A DNA stretch of 64,000 nucleotides from Bradyrhizobium sp. CCBAU 53351 (GCF_015291745.1 NZ_CP030059.1:1887501-1951500), one strand, 5' to 3'. Counted from the stretch's first letter, positions 44,612 to 52,940 are shown. Notes: generated by a model from the sequence alone, not told the origin. A program made the numbers and translations.

Positions 44612-45376
44612 ATGTGTGGACGCTTCGTCATAACTTCGGCCCCCGCGGCTTTGCGGCAACTGTTCGGCTATGTCGAGCAGCCGAATTTCCCGCCTCGGTA
44701 CAATGTCGCGCCGACACAACCGATTCCGGTCGTGCTGGTCGAGAACGGCGCGCGGCATTTCCGGCTGATGCGCTGGGGATTGCTGCCCGGCTGGGTCAAG
44801 GATCCCAAGAGCTTTACCCTCCTGATCAATGCCCGCTCGGAGACGATCCTCGAGAAGCCCGCATTCAAGCGGGCGATTCGCCGGCGGCGCGGCCTGATCC
44901 CGGCCGATGGCTATTACGAATGGAAGGTGGAGGACGGCCGCAAGCAGCCCTTCTTCATCCACCGCGCCGACGGCGCGCCGCTTGGCTTCGCTGCGGTGTT
45001 CGAGACCTGGGCCGGCCCGAACGGCGAGGAGCTTGACACCGTCGCGATCGTCACGGCCGCGGCGGGCGAGGATCTCGCCGCGCTGCATGACCGCGTGCCC
45101 GTCACCATCGGCGAGCGCGATGTCGAACGCTGGCTCGACATCAAAGGCGACGATGTCGATTCGATCCTGCCGCTGCTCGCCGCCCCACGCATCGGCGAAT
45201 TCGCCTGGCACCCCGTCTCCACCCGCGTCAACCGCGTCGCCAATGACGACGAGCAGCTGCTCTTGCCGGTCAGTGCGGAGGAGATGGCGGCGGAAGCTGA
45301 AGCGGCCAAGCCGAAGAAGGCGGCGCGGAAGGTTACTGCTGCATCATCGGATGACGGACAGGGCTCGTTGTTCTAA
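44612..45376 (+). CDS. SOS-response-associated protein, YedK/HMCES type
   Basis: A 254-residue SRAP-domain protein. The family shields abasic sites in single-stranded DNA by forming a thiazolidine link through Cys2. The start MCGRFVIT places the catalytic cysteine directly after the initiator Met, which fixes the start codon at 44612. Other active-site residues are visible in LINARSETI (Asn/Arg), PADGYYEWK (Glu) and AWHPVSTRVN (His). The tail is Lys/Ala-rich. No clear LexA box was recognised in the short divergent gap (which contains gttaacgttcggggttaa). A terminator follows. Confidence 0.93.
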   Translation: MCGRFVITSAPAALRQLFGYVEQPNFPPRYNVAPTQPIPVVLVENGARHFRLMRWGLLPGWVKDPKSFTLLINARSETILEKPAFKRAIRRRRGLIPADGYYEWKVEDGRKQPFFIHRADGAPLGFAAVFETWAGPNGEELDTVAIVTAAAGEDLAALHDRVPVTIGERDVERWLDIKGDDVDSILPLLAAPRIGEFAWHPVSTRVNRVANDDEQLLLPVSAEEMAAEAEAAKPKKAARKVTAASSDDGQGSLF

Positions 45377-45377
45377 T

Positions 45378-45405
45378 CACTGCCACCCTGCGGCAGCGGT
45401 GTTTT
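45378..45405 (+). terminator. Hairpin terminator between the YedK and CoA-transferase genes
   Basis: Stem cactgcc / ggcag(c)ggtg around accctgc, followed by tttt at 45402-45405 and aaa. It starts one base after the YedK stop codon and separates two convergent genes. Confidence 0.65.
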
Positions 45406-46597
45406 AAACGATCTCCCTCGCCCTCAACGCCGCAATCTCGGCGGCATCGAATCCCAGCTCGTCCAGCACCGCATCCGTATCGGCGCCCAGCTCCGGCGCC
45501 ATCCGGTCCAGCCGGCCGCCGCCATGGGCGAGCTTGAAGCCGCTGCCGGCAAAGCGCAGCCGGCCGTAGGGCGTGTCGAGTTCCTGGATCGCGCCGCGCG
45601 CCTTGATTTGCGGATGGTCGATGACTTCCTCGACCTTCCAGATGCTGGCGCAAGGCGCGCCGGCGTCTTCCAGAATGGTCTCCCATTCGCGCGCAGGCCT
45701 CGCCGCAAGCGCCTCCTCGATGATGGCGCGCAAGGCCGGCTCGTTCTCGTTGCGCGAGAACCAGTCGGCAAAGCGTGGGTCGCTCAGCGTGTCTTCGCGG
45801 CCGAGCGCGGACATCAGCGCGCGATACTGCTTCTCGTTGTTGACGGCGAGCAGGATATGGCCGTCGCCGCATTTGAACAGGTTTGCCGTGGTCCGGCGGC
45901 TCACCGCCTGGTTGCCCGACAGTTGCTGGCGATGTCCCGCGACCGACCAGTCCGCGATCTGCCCGGAGAGGAAGGCCATTGTCGCCTCCAGCATGGAGAC
46001 GTCGATGAGCTGTCCCTTGCCGGTGCGGTCGCGCTGGTAGAGCGCGCTCGAGACGCCGAAGGCAGCGGTCGCGCCCGAGAGCACGTCGCACACCGCAAAG
46101 CCCGCGCGCGTCGGCCCGGTCTCGGGATGGCCGGTGATCGCCATGATGCCCGACAGCGCCTGCATCTTGCCGTCATAGCCGGGCCGCAAACGATCCGGGC
46201 CGGTCTGGCCAAAACCCGACACCGCGCAATAGATCAGTTTTGGATTGATCGCCGAAAGCGCCTCGTAGCCGATGCCGAGCTTGTCCATCACGCCCGGGCG
46301 GAAATTCTCCATCACGACGTCGACGGTCGCGGCAAGCTTCTTCACGATCGCGATCGCCTCCGGCTTCTGCAGATCGAGCGTCAGGCTGCGCTTGTTGCCG
46401 TTGATCGCCTGGAACGCCGGTGCCAGCCCGCGCTCGGCCCATTCGCGTGAGAGCGGCGTGCGGCGCATGTCCTCGCCCTCGCGCCGCTCGACCTTGATGA
46501 CGTCGGCCCCGAGCAGCGCGAGCTGGTAGCTCGCATAGGGGCCGGCCAGCACTTGCGTGAAATCCAGGATCTTCACGCCCTCGAACGGTCGCGTCAC
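45404..46597 (-). CDS. CaiB/BaiF family CoA transferase
   Basis: Family III CoA transferase, 397 residues, moving CoA between organic acids via an aspartyl-CoA intermediate. Landmarks are RPFEGVKILDFTQVLAGPYASYQLALLGADVIKVERREGEDMRR, the MENFRPGVMDKLGIGYEAL segment, GFGQTGPDRLRPGYDGKMQALSGIMAITG and MLEATMAFLSGQIADW. The catalytic aspartate is expected in the stretch GYDGKMQA. The substrate acids are unknown. It lies 34 bases downstream of the GrdB-like gene on the same strand, probably in one transcript. Confidence 0.9.
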   Translation of the reverse strand: MTRPFEGVKILDFTQVLAGPYASYQLALLGADVIKVERREGEDMRRTPLSREWAERGLAPAFQAINGNKRSLTLDLQKPEAIAIVKKLAATVDVVMENFRPGVMDKLGIGYEALSAINPKLIYCAVSGFGQTGPDRLRPGYDGKMQALSGIMAITGHPETGPTRAGFAVCDVLSGATAAFGVSSALYQRDRTGKGQLIDVSMLEATMAFLSGQIADWSVAGHRQQLSGNQAVSRRTTANLFKCGDGHILLAVNNEKQYRALMSALGREDTLSDPRFADWFSRNENEPALRAIIEEALAARPAREWETILEDAGAPCASIWKVEEVIDHPQIKARGAIQELDTPYGRLRFAGSGFKLAHGGGRLDRMAPELGADTDAVLDELGFDAAEIAALRAREIV

Positions 46598-46631
46598 GTC
46601 GTTCTCCCGATAATTATTGTTCCTGGAGCCG

Positions 46632-47561
46632 TCAGGCGGCGCGGTTGCCGCGCGCGATCTCCTTCTGCTTGTCGAACTCGGCGCGGCGGCGTGCCAGTTC
46701 TTCCGGAGAGAGCTGCGCGACGTTGTTGTAGTCGAGCTTCCAGGAGGCGTCCTCGCTCCAGCGCAGCGGCGACTGCATCGTCGTCTGCGGGCCGCTCGCG
46801 GTCTCCAGCAGCTGAAGCGCCAGCTCCAGCGTCTGCGCCTGCGAGGCGACGTCGTGCGGCTTGCCGGCGGAATTGCCGAGCGGGAAGTCGGAGAACAGGA
46901 AGCGCGGCGCGGCCGCGTGCTCGATGATGTCCTTGGCGCAACCCATGATCACGGTCGGGATGCCGCCGGCCTCGAGATGCCGCGCCACCAGCGCCGTGGT
47001 CTGGTGGCAGACCGGGCAGTTCGGCACCAGCACCGCGACGTCGACCTTATCGGCAAGGCAGCGCGCCAGAATTTCCGGTGCATCGGTGTCGAGCGTGACG
47101 CGGTGGCTGCGGTTGGTCGGCGCGCCGAAGAAGCGCGGGGCAACCTCGCCGATCCGGCCCGCCGCGCTCGCCTTCAACAGCTGCGGCAGCGGAAACCAGG
47201 TGCCGTTGTCGGTGGCGCTGGTGTGCTTGCGGTCGTAGCCGATATGCGAGATGCGCAGGTCGTGCTCTCTCGACGTGTCGCCGTCATAGACCTGGTAGAA
47301 CTTCGCGCTGCCATTATAAGCCGCGCCCGGCCCCTGGTCGCCCTTGGCGGGATCGTAGGGCGCGGCGGTGGTGATGATGGTCACGCGCGACTTCGCCAGC
47401 GGCTTCTTCAGCGGCTGGAACGGCGCTGCAGTGTAATGCGCCCAGCGATACGCCGTGGTGTAGCCGATCGCCGCGTAATATTCGCGCGTGCGCTGCATGT
47501 AGGGGATGGGAGAATCATAGTCGGGCGCAAAGCCGAATTCGTCGTCGCGCGGCGCGGTCAT
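46632..47561 (-). CDS. Glycine/sarcosine/betaine reductase B (GrdB)-like protein with cysteines
   Basis: A 309-residue protein resembling the selenoprotein-B subunit family of glycine/betaine reductases. Recognisable parts are the ITTAAPYDPAKGDQGP stretch, DLRISHIGYDRKHTSATDNGTWFPLPQLLKASAAGRIGEVAPRFFG and the thiol motif VLVPNCPVCHQTTALVARHLEAGGIPTVIMGCAKDI. Where clostridial GrdB carries selenocysteine, this protein has ordinary cysteines (CPVC) and no in-frame TGA. True glycine reductase is anaerobic, and no other grd gene is nearby, so a different thiol-redox or C-S/C-N cleavage role is likely. It is paired with the CoA transferase gene downstream. Confidence 0.72.
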   Translation of the reverse strand: MTAPRDDEFGFAPDYDSPIPYMQRTREYYAAIGYTTAYRWAHYTAAPFQPLKKPLAKSRVTIITTAAPYDPAKGDQGPGAAYNGSAKFYQVYDGDTSREHDLRISHIGYDRKHTSATDNGTWFPLPQLLKASAAGRIGEVAPRFFGAPTNRSHRVTLDTDAPEILARCLADKVDVAVLVPNCPVCHQTTALVARHLEAGGIPTVIMGCAKDIIEHAAAPRFLFSDFPLGNSAGKPHDVASQAQTLELALQLLETASGPQTTMQSPLRWSEDASWKLDYNNVAQLSPEELARRRAEFDKQKEIARGNRAA

Positions 47562-47684
47562 GGGCGCGTCTCCTGGTTCTTGGTTGGCGACAGACTAGAG
47601 ATAGTTTTGGGGGTGCTCAACAGGGGAGCGGGGCAGCGCAGGGCTGAATTGCATGTGAGGATGCTGCGGCATCGGTGCTGCCAC

Positions 47685-47724
47685 TTACCCTCCCCTGGAG
47701 GGGCCCCTCCAGGGGAGGGTAAGA
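47685..47724. repeat. Perfect 40-bp palindrome
   Basis: Both 20-base halves (47685-47704 and 47705-47724) are exact reverse complements with no spacer; the left half begins cttaccctcccctgg. It lies just past the nudK stop codon. It may act as a terminator or belong to a small mobile palindrome family; a decayed relative is at about 40629-40662 (tacccctggaggggctctcc...gtaag). Confidence 0.85.
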
Positions 47725-47727
47725 AGC

Positions 47728-48309
47728 TCACCTGAACACGTGCAGCGCCGCGTATTGCAGCAGCATGATGGCCTTGGCGTCGATGATGCGGCCGTCAGTG
47801 ATCATCGCCAGGGCCTCGTCGATCGAGAGCTCCAGCACCTCGATGTCCTCGCCCTCGTGCTCGAGGCCGCCGCCGTCGCTGACCCGCATCTCCGGCTCGT
47901 ACTCGGCGACGAAGAAATGCAGTTTCTCGGTGATGGCGCCCGGGCTCATGAACGCCTCGAACACCTTGTGGACGTGATGCAGGCGATACCCGGTCTCTTC
48001 CTCCGCCTCGGCGCGGATGCGCTCCTCGGGCTCGGCATTATCCAAAACGCCGGCGGCCGCCTCGATCAACAGGTCGTCGTAGCCGCGTATGAAGGCCGGC
48101 AGGCGGAATTGCTTCACCAGGATCACGGTGCGCCGCGCGAGATTATACGGCAGCACGGCGGCGGCGTTGTCGCGCTCATAGGTCTCGCGATGCTGCGTTT
48201 GCCATTCGCCGCTGGCGCGCCGGTACTCGAACGTGGTGTTCTTGAGCGTGGTCCAATTGTTCGAGAGCACGCGGACGTCCTTGATGCGGACGCGGTCGGA
48301 AACGGTCAT
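47728..48309 (-). CDS. nudK: NUDIX hydrolase, NudK (GDP-mannose pyrophosphatase) type
   Basis: A 193-residue NUDIX enzyme of the ADP-ribose/GDP-mannose pyrophosphatase subgroup. The NUDIX box is AAGVLDNAEPEERIRAEAEEETGYRL, complete for metal binding. Subgroup features are VKQFRLPAFIRGYDDLLIEAAAG before the box, and MSPGAITEKLHFFVAEYEP with the conserved acidic loop EDIEVLELSIDEALAMI after it. Normal length. It is the last gene of a minus-strand unit tsaC - FAD oxidase - GNAT - nudK, 15 bases after the GNAT stop. Confidence 0.88.
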   Translation of the reverse strand: MTVSDRVRIKDVRVLSNNWTTLKNTTFEYRRASGEWQTQHRETYERDNAAAVLPYNLARRTVILVKQFRLPAFIRGYDDLLIEAAAGVLDNAEPEERIRAEAEEETGYRLHHVHKVFEAFMSPGAITEKLHFFVAEYEPEMRVSDGGGLEHEGEDIEVLELSIDEALAMITDGRIIDAKAIMLLQYAALHVFR

Positions 48310-48324
48310 GATCTTCTTCCGGAA

Positions 48325-48759
48325 CTAGGTGGGAGTGCGGCCGTCGAGCCACTTCTGGAACATCACGGAGGTCGATAGCTCGAAGCCCAGCGAGCCGTAG
48401 AACGCATTGGCCGCTTCGTTCTCGCGGCGGACCAGGAGCTGCAGCTTCGAAATTCCGGCCGCGCGCAGCCACTCCTCGGCCGCCGCCATGATGAGGCGGC
48501 CGAAGCCGCGCTTCTGGCAGTCTGGATCGACCGCGACATAATAGACCCAGCCACGATGGCCATCATGGCCGACCATGATTGTCGCCACGATCGCGCCGCC
48601 CTCGCGGCCGATCAGCACGGTGGAATTGTCGCGCCGCCGCGCCAGGGCGATGTCGGCATGCGGATCGTTCCAGGGCCGCGTCAGGCCGCAGCGCTGCCAC
48701 AGCGCCACCACCGGTTCGACGTCGGCATCGGTGATCGCGGAGATCGCGAGCGCACTCAC
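48325..48759 (-). CDS. GNAT family acetyltransferase (YpeA-like)
   Basis: A 144-residue N-acetyltransferase fold protein. The acetyl-CoA binding motif A is YYVAVDPDCQKRGFGRLIMAAAEEWLRAAG (Q/R-x-x-G-x-G/A pattern), followed by the NEAANAFYGSLGFE motif. The order and length resemble E. coli YpeA and RimI-like proteins. The acceptor substrate is unknown. Its start overlaps the stop of the FAD oxidase gene by four bases (ATGA), so the two are translationally coupled. Confidence 0.87.
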   Translation of the reverse strand: MSALAISAITDADVEPVVALWQRCGLTRPWNDPHADIALARRRDNSTVLIGREGGAIVATIMVGHDGHRGWVYYVAVDPDCQKRGFGRLIMAAAEEWLRAAGISKLQLLVRRENEAANAFYGSLGFELSTSVMFQKWLDGRTPT

Positions 48760-50183
48760 AGCACCTTCCCCGGATTCATGATGCCCTGCGGATCGAGCAT
48801 CGCCTTGATCGCGCGCATCAGCTCGATCGCGGTCTTGTCCTTGACGTCGGGCAGCTCGTCGCGCTTGAGCACGCCGATGCCGTGCTCGGCGGAGATCGAG
48901 CCGCCCATGCGCAGCACGATCTCGAACACCACGGCGTTCACATCGTGCCAGCGCGCCAAATAATCGGCGGTGTCGGCGCCGACCGGCTGACTGACATTGT
49001 AATGCAGATTGCCGTCGCCGAGATGGCCGAACGGCACCGGCCGCGCGCCCGGGATCAGCTTCACCACGGCGGCATCTGCCTCGGCGATGAAGGCGGGCAC
49101 GGCGGCGACGGGCACCGAGATGTCGTGCTTGATCGAGCCGCCCTCGGGCTTCTGCGCCGCTGACATCTCCTCGCGCAGCTTCCAGAAATTGTTGCGCTGG
49201 GCAAGGCTCGCCGCGATCACGGCGTCGTCGACGATCTCCTCTTCCATGGCGCGGGCCAGGATCGTCTCCAGCGGCGTGCGGGCGTCGTCGCCGGGCGAGG
49301 ACAATTCCATCAGCACGTACCAGGGATGTTTCTCCGCGAGCGGATCGCGCACGTCGATGCCGTGCCGCACCGAGAAGTCGACGGCCATCTCCGACAGCAG
49401 CTCAAAGCTCGTCAGCGCATTGGCGGCTTCGCCCTGCGCGATCGTCAGCAGCTTCAAGGCCGCAGCCGGCGACTTCAGCCCGACATAGGCGGTCTCGACC
49501 GCTCGCGGCTTCGGAAACAGTTTCAGGGTCGCCGCGGTGATGATGCCGAGCGTGCCTTCGGCGCCGATGAAGAGATTGTGCAGATTGTAGCCGGTGTTGT
49601 CCTTTTTCAGCTTCGAGAGCGTATTGAGGACGCGCCCGTCAGCGAGCACGACCTCGAGCCCCAATGCCATCTCGCGCGCGACGCCATAGGCGAGCGCGGC
49701 GGTGCCGCCGGCATTGGTCGAGAGATTGCCACCGATGGTGCAGCTGCCTTCCGCGCCCAGCGACAGCGGAAACAGCCGGTCCACGTCGGAGGCCTTTTGC
49801 TGCGCCACCTGCAGCACGACGCCGGCCTCACACGTCATGGTATTGGAGGCAGTGTCGACCTCGCGGATCTTGTCGAGCCTGCGCAGCGACACCACGACCT
49901 CGCCATTGTGCGGGGTCTGGCCGCCGACGAGCCCGGTGTTGCCGCCCTGCGGCACCAGCGCGATCCTGTGCGCGGAGGCGAGCTTGCAGATGTCGGAGAC
50001 TTCGGCCGTCGAGCCCGGGCGCAGCACCAGCGGCGAGCGGCCGTGGAACAGATTGCGCTCCTCGGTGACGTAGGGCTGGATATCGTTGGCATCGGTGATC
50101 GCGTGACGCTCGCCGACGATCTCACGAAATTGCTCGATCAGCTCGGGCGCAAGCGGCGGGACGGCGGGTGTGTTGACGTTCAT
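48756..50183 (-). CDS. FAD-binding 2-hydroxyacid oxidase (GlcD/D2HGDH-like)
   Basis: A 475-residue flavoenzyme of the vanillyl-alcohol-oxidase superfamily. The PCMH FAD domain contains VLRPGSTAEVSDICKLASAHRIALVPQGGNTGLVGGQTP and GGNLSTNAGGTAALAYGVAREMALGLEVVLADG. The C-terminal FAD-oxidase domain has FGHLGDGNLHYN and SAEHGIGVLKRDEL, then ends LDPQGIMNPGKVL. Relatives oxidise D-lactate, glycolate or D-2-hydroxyglutarate; the last is a good fit but unproven. The ATG at 50183 (MNVNTPAVPPL) is chosen over an ATG six codons upstream. It is 23 bases after tsaC. Confidence 0.9.
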   Translation of the reverse strand: MNVNTPAVPPLAPELIEQFREIVGERHAITDANDIQPYVTEERNLFHGRSPLVLRPGSTAEVSDICKLASAHRIALVPQGGNTGLVGGQTPHNGEVVVSLRRLDKIREVDTASNTMTCEAGVVLQVAQQKASDVDRLFPLSLGAEGSCTIGGNLSTNAGGTAALAYGVAREMALGLEVVLADGRVLNTLSKLKKDNTGYNLHNLFIGAEGTLGIITAATLKLFPKPRAVETAYVGLKSPAAALKLLTIAQGEAANALTSFELLSEMAVDFSVRHGIDVRDPLAEKHPWYVLMELSSPGDDARTPLETILARAMEEEIVDDAVIAASLAQRNNFWKLREEMSAAQKPEGGSIKHDISVPVAAVPAFIAEADAAVVKLIPGARPVPFGHLGDGNLHYNVSQPVGADTADYLARWHDVNAVVFEIVLRMGGSISAEHGIGVLKRDELPDVKDKTAIELMRAIKAMLDPQGIMNPGKVL

Positions 50184-50206
50184 TGTCGTGTCTCTTCTCA
50201 AGCTTC

Positions 50207-51214
50207 TCAGCGCGCAACCGCCGCCCGGCGCAACCGGTCGTTGATCGCTTCACCCAAATCTTCCTCGGGGATCGCCATCACCGCAATCGCCCGCGGGCCC
50301 TTCGCATCGAGCTCGCGAAGATAGCCGAACAGATTGGCGGCGGCTTCATCGAGATCAGAGGTGGGCGACAAATTCATGACAGCGGCGGCGGCCTCCATGC
50401 CGGGTAGGCGTGCAGGACCGAACGCCAGCAGCGCTTCGCTTGGCGCCACGTCCTGCGCTTTCAGCCGCACAGGCGCGCGCGGCGCGTAATGCGAGGCCAG
50501 CATGCCCGGCGCCAGCGGCTGGCTGTCGCCGATTTCGGCCTCCACCGGCGGCCGCGCCAGGGGCTCGCCGAGCACCGCCTCGATCCGCTCGCGCGACAGC
50601 CCGCCGGGCCGCAGCAGCATCGCGGTCTCGAAGCAGCCGACGATGGTCGATTCGACGCCGACCGCGACGGGCCCGCCGTCGACGATCAGGTCGATCCGCC
50701 CTGACAGGTCGCTCTCGACATGGGCGGCCAGTGTCGGCGAGACGTGGCCGGAGATGTTGGCGGACGGTGCCACCACCGCCCCGCCGAAGGCGCGCAGGAT
50801 CGCCTGCGCGACCGGGTGGGCGGGAATGCGGATCGCGACCGTGTCGAGGCCAGCGGTGGCGAGATCCGCCACCGGGCAGTTCTCCGTCTTCGGCACCACC
50901 AGCGTCAGCGGCCCCGGCCAGAACGCCTCGGCAAGCTTCAACGCGCGCGCGTCGAACCGCCCGATCCGGCGCGCGGCGGCGATATCAGGCACATGGGCAA
51001 TAAGCGGATTGAACGCCGGCCGCCCCTTGGCGGCGTAGAGATGGGCAATCGCGGTGGCGTTGGCGGCATCCGCCCCAAGCCCGTAGACCGTCTCGGTCGG
51101 AAACGCGACCAGCCCGCCGGCCGCCAGCCGCCGGGCGGCAGCCTCCGCGCCGGCCGCACCGGCCGGTAAAATCAGCGTTTCAACACCCGTTTTCACAGGG
51201 ACAAAATTCCTCAT
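50207..51214 (-). CDS. tsaC: Threonylcarbamoyl-AMP synthase, TsaC/Sua5 type
   Basis: Makes threonylcarbamoyl-adenylate from threonine, bicarbonate and ATP for the t6A37 modification of tRNAs reading ANN codons. The YrdC domain shows GGLVAFPTETVYGLGADAANATAIAHLYAAKGRPAFNPLIAHV and SANISGHVSPT. The 335-residue length includes the extra C-terminal Sua5 domain (ASHYAPRAPVRLKAQDVAP...). The open frame runs upstream through the tRNA gene, but the start must be the ATG at 51214 (MRNFVPVKTGVETL). It is divergent from tRNA-Pro. Confidence 0.93.
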   Translation of the reverse strand: MRNFVPVKTGVETLILPAGAAGAEAAARRLAAGGLVAFPTETVYGLGADAANATAIAHLYAAKGRPAFNPLIAHVPDIAAARRIGRFDARALKLAEAFWPGPLTLVVPKTENCPVADLATAGLDTVAIRIPAHPVAQAILRAFGGAVVAPSANISGHVSPTLAAHVESDLSGRIDLIVDGGPVAVGVESTIVGCFETAMLLRPGGLSRERIEAVLGEPLARPPVEAEIGDSQPLAPGMLASHYAPRAPVRLKAQDVAPSEALLAFGPARLPGMEAAAAVMNLSPTSDLDEAAANLFGYLRELDAKGPRAIAVMAIPEEDLGEAINDRLRRAAVAR

Positions 51215-51264
51215 CTCGGCCGCTTGCGGTGCGCCAAACCCGACGCTATAAGCCGGCCTCTTGT

Positions 51265-51341
51265 CGGAGTGTGGCTCAGCCCGGTAGAGCACTGCGTTCG
51301 GGACGCAGGGGTCGCAGGTTCGAATCCTGCCACTCCGACCA
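51265..51341 (+). tRNA. tRNA-Pro (anticodon CGG)
   Basis: 77 bases with a full cloverleaf: acceptor stem cggagtg/cactccg, D-arm with ggctcagcccggtagagc, anticodon stem ctgcg/cgcag around loop ttcggga (anticodon cgg, reading CCG), and T-arm gcaggttcgaatcctgc. Discriminator A and an encoded CCA close it. CCG is a major proline codon in this GC-rich genome. The 204 bases after it hold no recognised gene, integrase or repeat of the tRNA end. Confidence 0.97.
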
Positions 51342-51545
51342 TTCTTCCAAAAGTTGACGTTTTCCAGAGGCTTGGCAGACCGGCTGTCAGCGCCTCGGAG
51401 CGCCTTTCTGCTACGATTTCGGGATCGGGTCCACGGCCGATTTGGCGGGGCAGGGCGGCTTGCTGCGGCGGCATGGCATGAAGCTTTGCACACCGCCAAG
51501 GTTCGTCGGTCCAGGCGCCGGCCCGACCAGCCGCGCCTGTTGCCG

Positions 51546-51857
51546 TCAAAACAGCTCCGGACGCACCACCTGCACGTCACTGACCGAGACCAGGCCCACC
51601 TGCCGGGCGACGATGGCGAAGACGGCCTGAAGCAGCTCGTCGAGGCGAGCTGCGTCCACGATACACCACAGCGCGAACATTCCGGCGGCATCGCTGATCT
51701 GGCCATCCGCTTCCCACCGACCGGCGTGGCCACGCCCGCCGGCGAGGGGCGCGACGGAGTAACCGCTCACGCCCGTGCGCTCGAGTTCGTCGGTCAGCCG
51801 CTTCAGCAGCGCCCGCTCGATCAGGATATCGATCCGCTTCTTGGCAAACATCTGCAT
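51546..51857 (-). CDS. PII-like protein, SbtB type
   Basis: A 103-residue trimeric-PII-fold candidate. After the first strand (KKRIDILIERALLKRLTDELERTGVSGYSVAPL) comes the short glycine loop AGGRGHAGRW and then ADGQISDAAGMFALWCIVDAARLDELLQAVFAIV, the strand-helix order of PII. The shortened T-loop and the GG-K/R-G motif resemble cyanobacterial SbtB, which binds adenyl nucleotides and regulates the bicarbonate transporter SbtA. Supporting this, the SbtA-like gene ends 7 bases upstream on the same strand. It lacks the C-terminal Cys pair found in some SbtB proteins. Nucleotide binding is inferred. Confidence 0.8.
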   Translation of the reverse strand: MQMFAKKRIDILIERALLKRLTDELERTGVSGYSVAPLAGGRGHAGRWEADGQISDAAGMFALWCIVDAARLDELLQAVFAIVARQVGLVSVSDVQVVRPELF

Positions 51858-51864
51858 GCTGTCT

Positions 51865-52836
51865 TCACCGTGCGATGATCTGGGCGGCGGCGATGTAGAG
51901 CGGGATGCCGACGATCAGATTGAAGGGAAAGGTCAGGCCGAGCGAGAGCGTCAGAGCGATCGCCGGGTTCGCGGCGGGCAGGGCCAGTCGCATCGCGGCC
52001 GGAACGGCGATATAGGAGGCGGATGCCCCTAGCGTCATCAGGATCGCGGTGCTGCCTGGCGACAGCCCGATGAGCCAGGCGAAAGTCGCAGCGAATGCGG
52101 CGCCGATCAGCGGCATCACCCAGGCAAAGCCTACGACCGCAGCAGACAGCGATTTCCAGCCGTCCCGCAGCCCGCGCCCGGCGATCAGGCCCATGTCGAG
52201 CAGGAAGACGCACAGGAAGCCGGGGAATGCATCGAGCAGGAAGGGCCTCAGCGAGGTCATCCCGCGTTCACCCGTGATGCAGCCGACCGCGAACGCGCCG
52301 AGCAAGGCAACGATCGAGCCGTTGAGTGCGATCTCGCGCAAAAAGCCTCCGGAGAACTCGCCTTTCGCTTTCCCTTGTCCGCTGCGCGCGATCAGCAGCG
52401 CCGAGAAGATCGCCGGTGTCTCCATCGCGGCCGCGACCGCGATCATATAGCCGTCAAAGGGCAGCGCGAGCTGGGTGAGCGCGCCGGTCACGGCCACGAA
52501 CGTCACGGCCGAGATGGACCCGTAGTGACTGGCCACGGCGGCGGCGTTGATGTGGTCGAGGCCCGCGCCATAGCGCAGCAGGGCGTAGGCAATGAAGGGC
52601 AGGCCGGCCGACAGCACCACGCCGGCCCCGATCGTCAACACCAGCGCCAGCGTCAGGCCCTGATGGGCGACCTCGGCGCCGCCACGAAAGCCGATCGAGA
52701 TCAGCAGATAGAGCGAAAGGAAGCGCGCGATCGCCTCCGGCACGGAGAGGTCCGAGCGGCCGAGCGAGGCGCCGAGGCCCACGCCGAAGAACAGCACCGA
52801 GGGTGAGACGAGATTCTGAACGGCGAGCGCGAGCAT
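51865..52836 (-). CDS. Sodium-dependent bicarbonate transporter, SbtA-like
   Basis: A 323-residue polytopic inner-membrane protein of the SbtA family, with about ten helices in two inverted halves. Family-like stretches are LVSPSVLFFGVGLGASLGRSDLSVPEAIARFLSLYLLISIGFRGGAEVA in the first half, HYGSISAVTFVAV and METPAIFSALLIA centrally, and LGASASYIAVPAAMRLALPAANPAIALTLSLGLTFPFNLIVGIPLY at the end. In cyanobacteria SbtA imports bicarbonate with sodium. AGGAGG precedes the start at 52836, which is chosen over several upstream in-frame ATGs. It forms an operon with the SbtB-like gene and diverges from a LysR gene. Confidence 0.85.
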   Translation of the reverse strand: MLALAVQNLVSPSVLFFGVGLGASLGRSDLSVPEAIARFLSLYLLISIGFRGGAEVAHQGLTLALVLTIGAGVVLSAGLPFIAYALLRYGAGLDHINAAAVASHYGSISAVTFVAVTGALTQLALPFDGYMIAVAAAMETPAIFSALLIARSGQGKAKGEFSGGFLREIALNGSIVALLGAFAVGCITGERGMTSLRPFLLDAFPGFLCVFLLDMGLIAGRGLRDGWKSLSAAVVGFAWVMPLIGAAFAATFAWLIGLSPGSTAILMTLGASASYIAVPAAMRLALPAANPAIALTLSLGLTFPFNLIVGIPLYIAAAQIIAR

Positions 52837-52900
52837 GGGACCTCCTGGCGGGTTGGGGCGAACGGAGGGCTGCATAGCTTTTCGTTGGTGTTTGCCAAAA

Positions 52901-52913
52901 TTGATTGTATCAA
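52901..52913. promoter_or_regulatory. LysR-type T-N11-A box between sbtA-like and lysR genes
   Basis: ttgat-tgt-atcaa is a perfect dyad fitting the T-N11-A rule of LysR operators. It lies in the 104-base divergent gap, 64 bases upstream of the transporter start and 28 bases upstream of the LysR start, so one bound regulator could act on both genes. Confidence 0.6.
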
Positions 52914-52940
52914 GGATCATCATTGAAAAAGGCAATGATA

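Noticed and set aside
46632..47561. Selenocysteine in the GrdB-like protein
   Set aside because: The motif contains cysteines only and there is no in-frame TGA, so no selenium insertion is needed.
51265..51545. tRNA-Pro as an integration site for a mobile island
   Set aside because: No integrase gene and no direct repeat of the tRNA 3' end was seen nearby; flanking genes look like ordinary chromosome.
51215..51733. Upstream extension of the tsaC frame through the tRNA
   Set aside because: The frame crosses tRNA-Pro on the opposite strand; the TsaC domain begins normally after the ATG at 51214.
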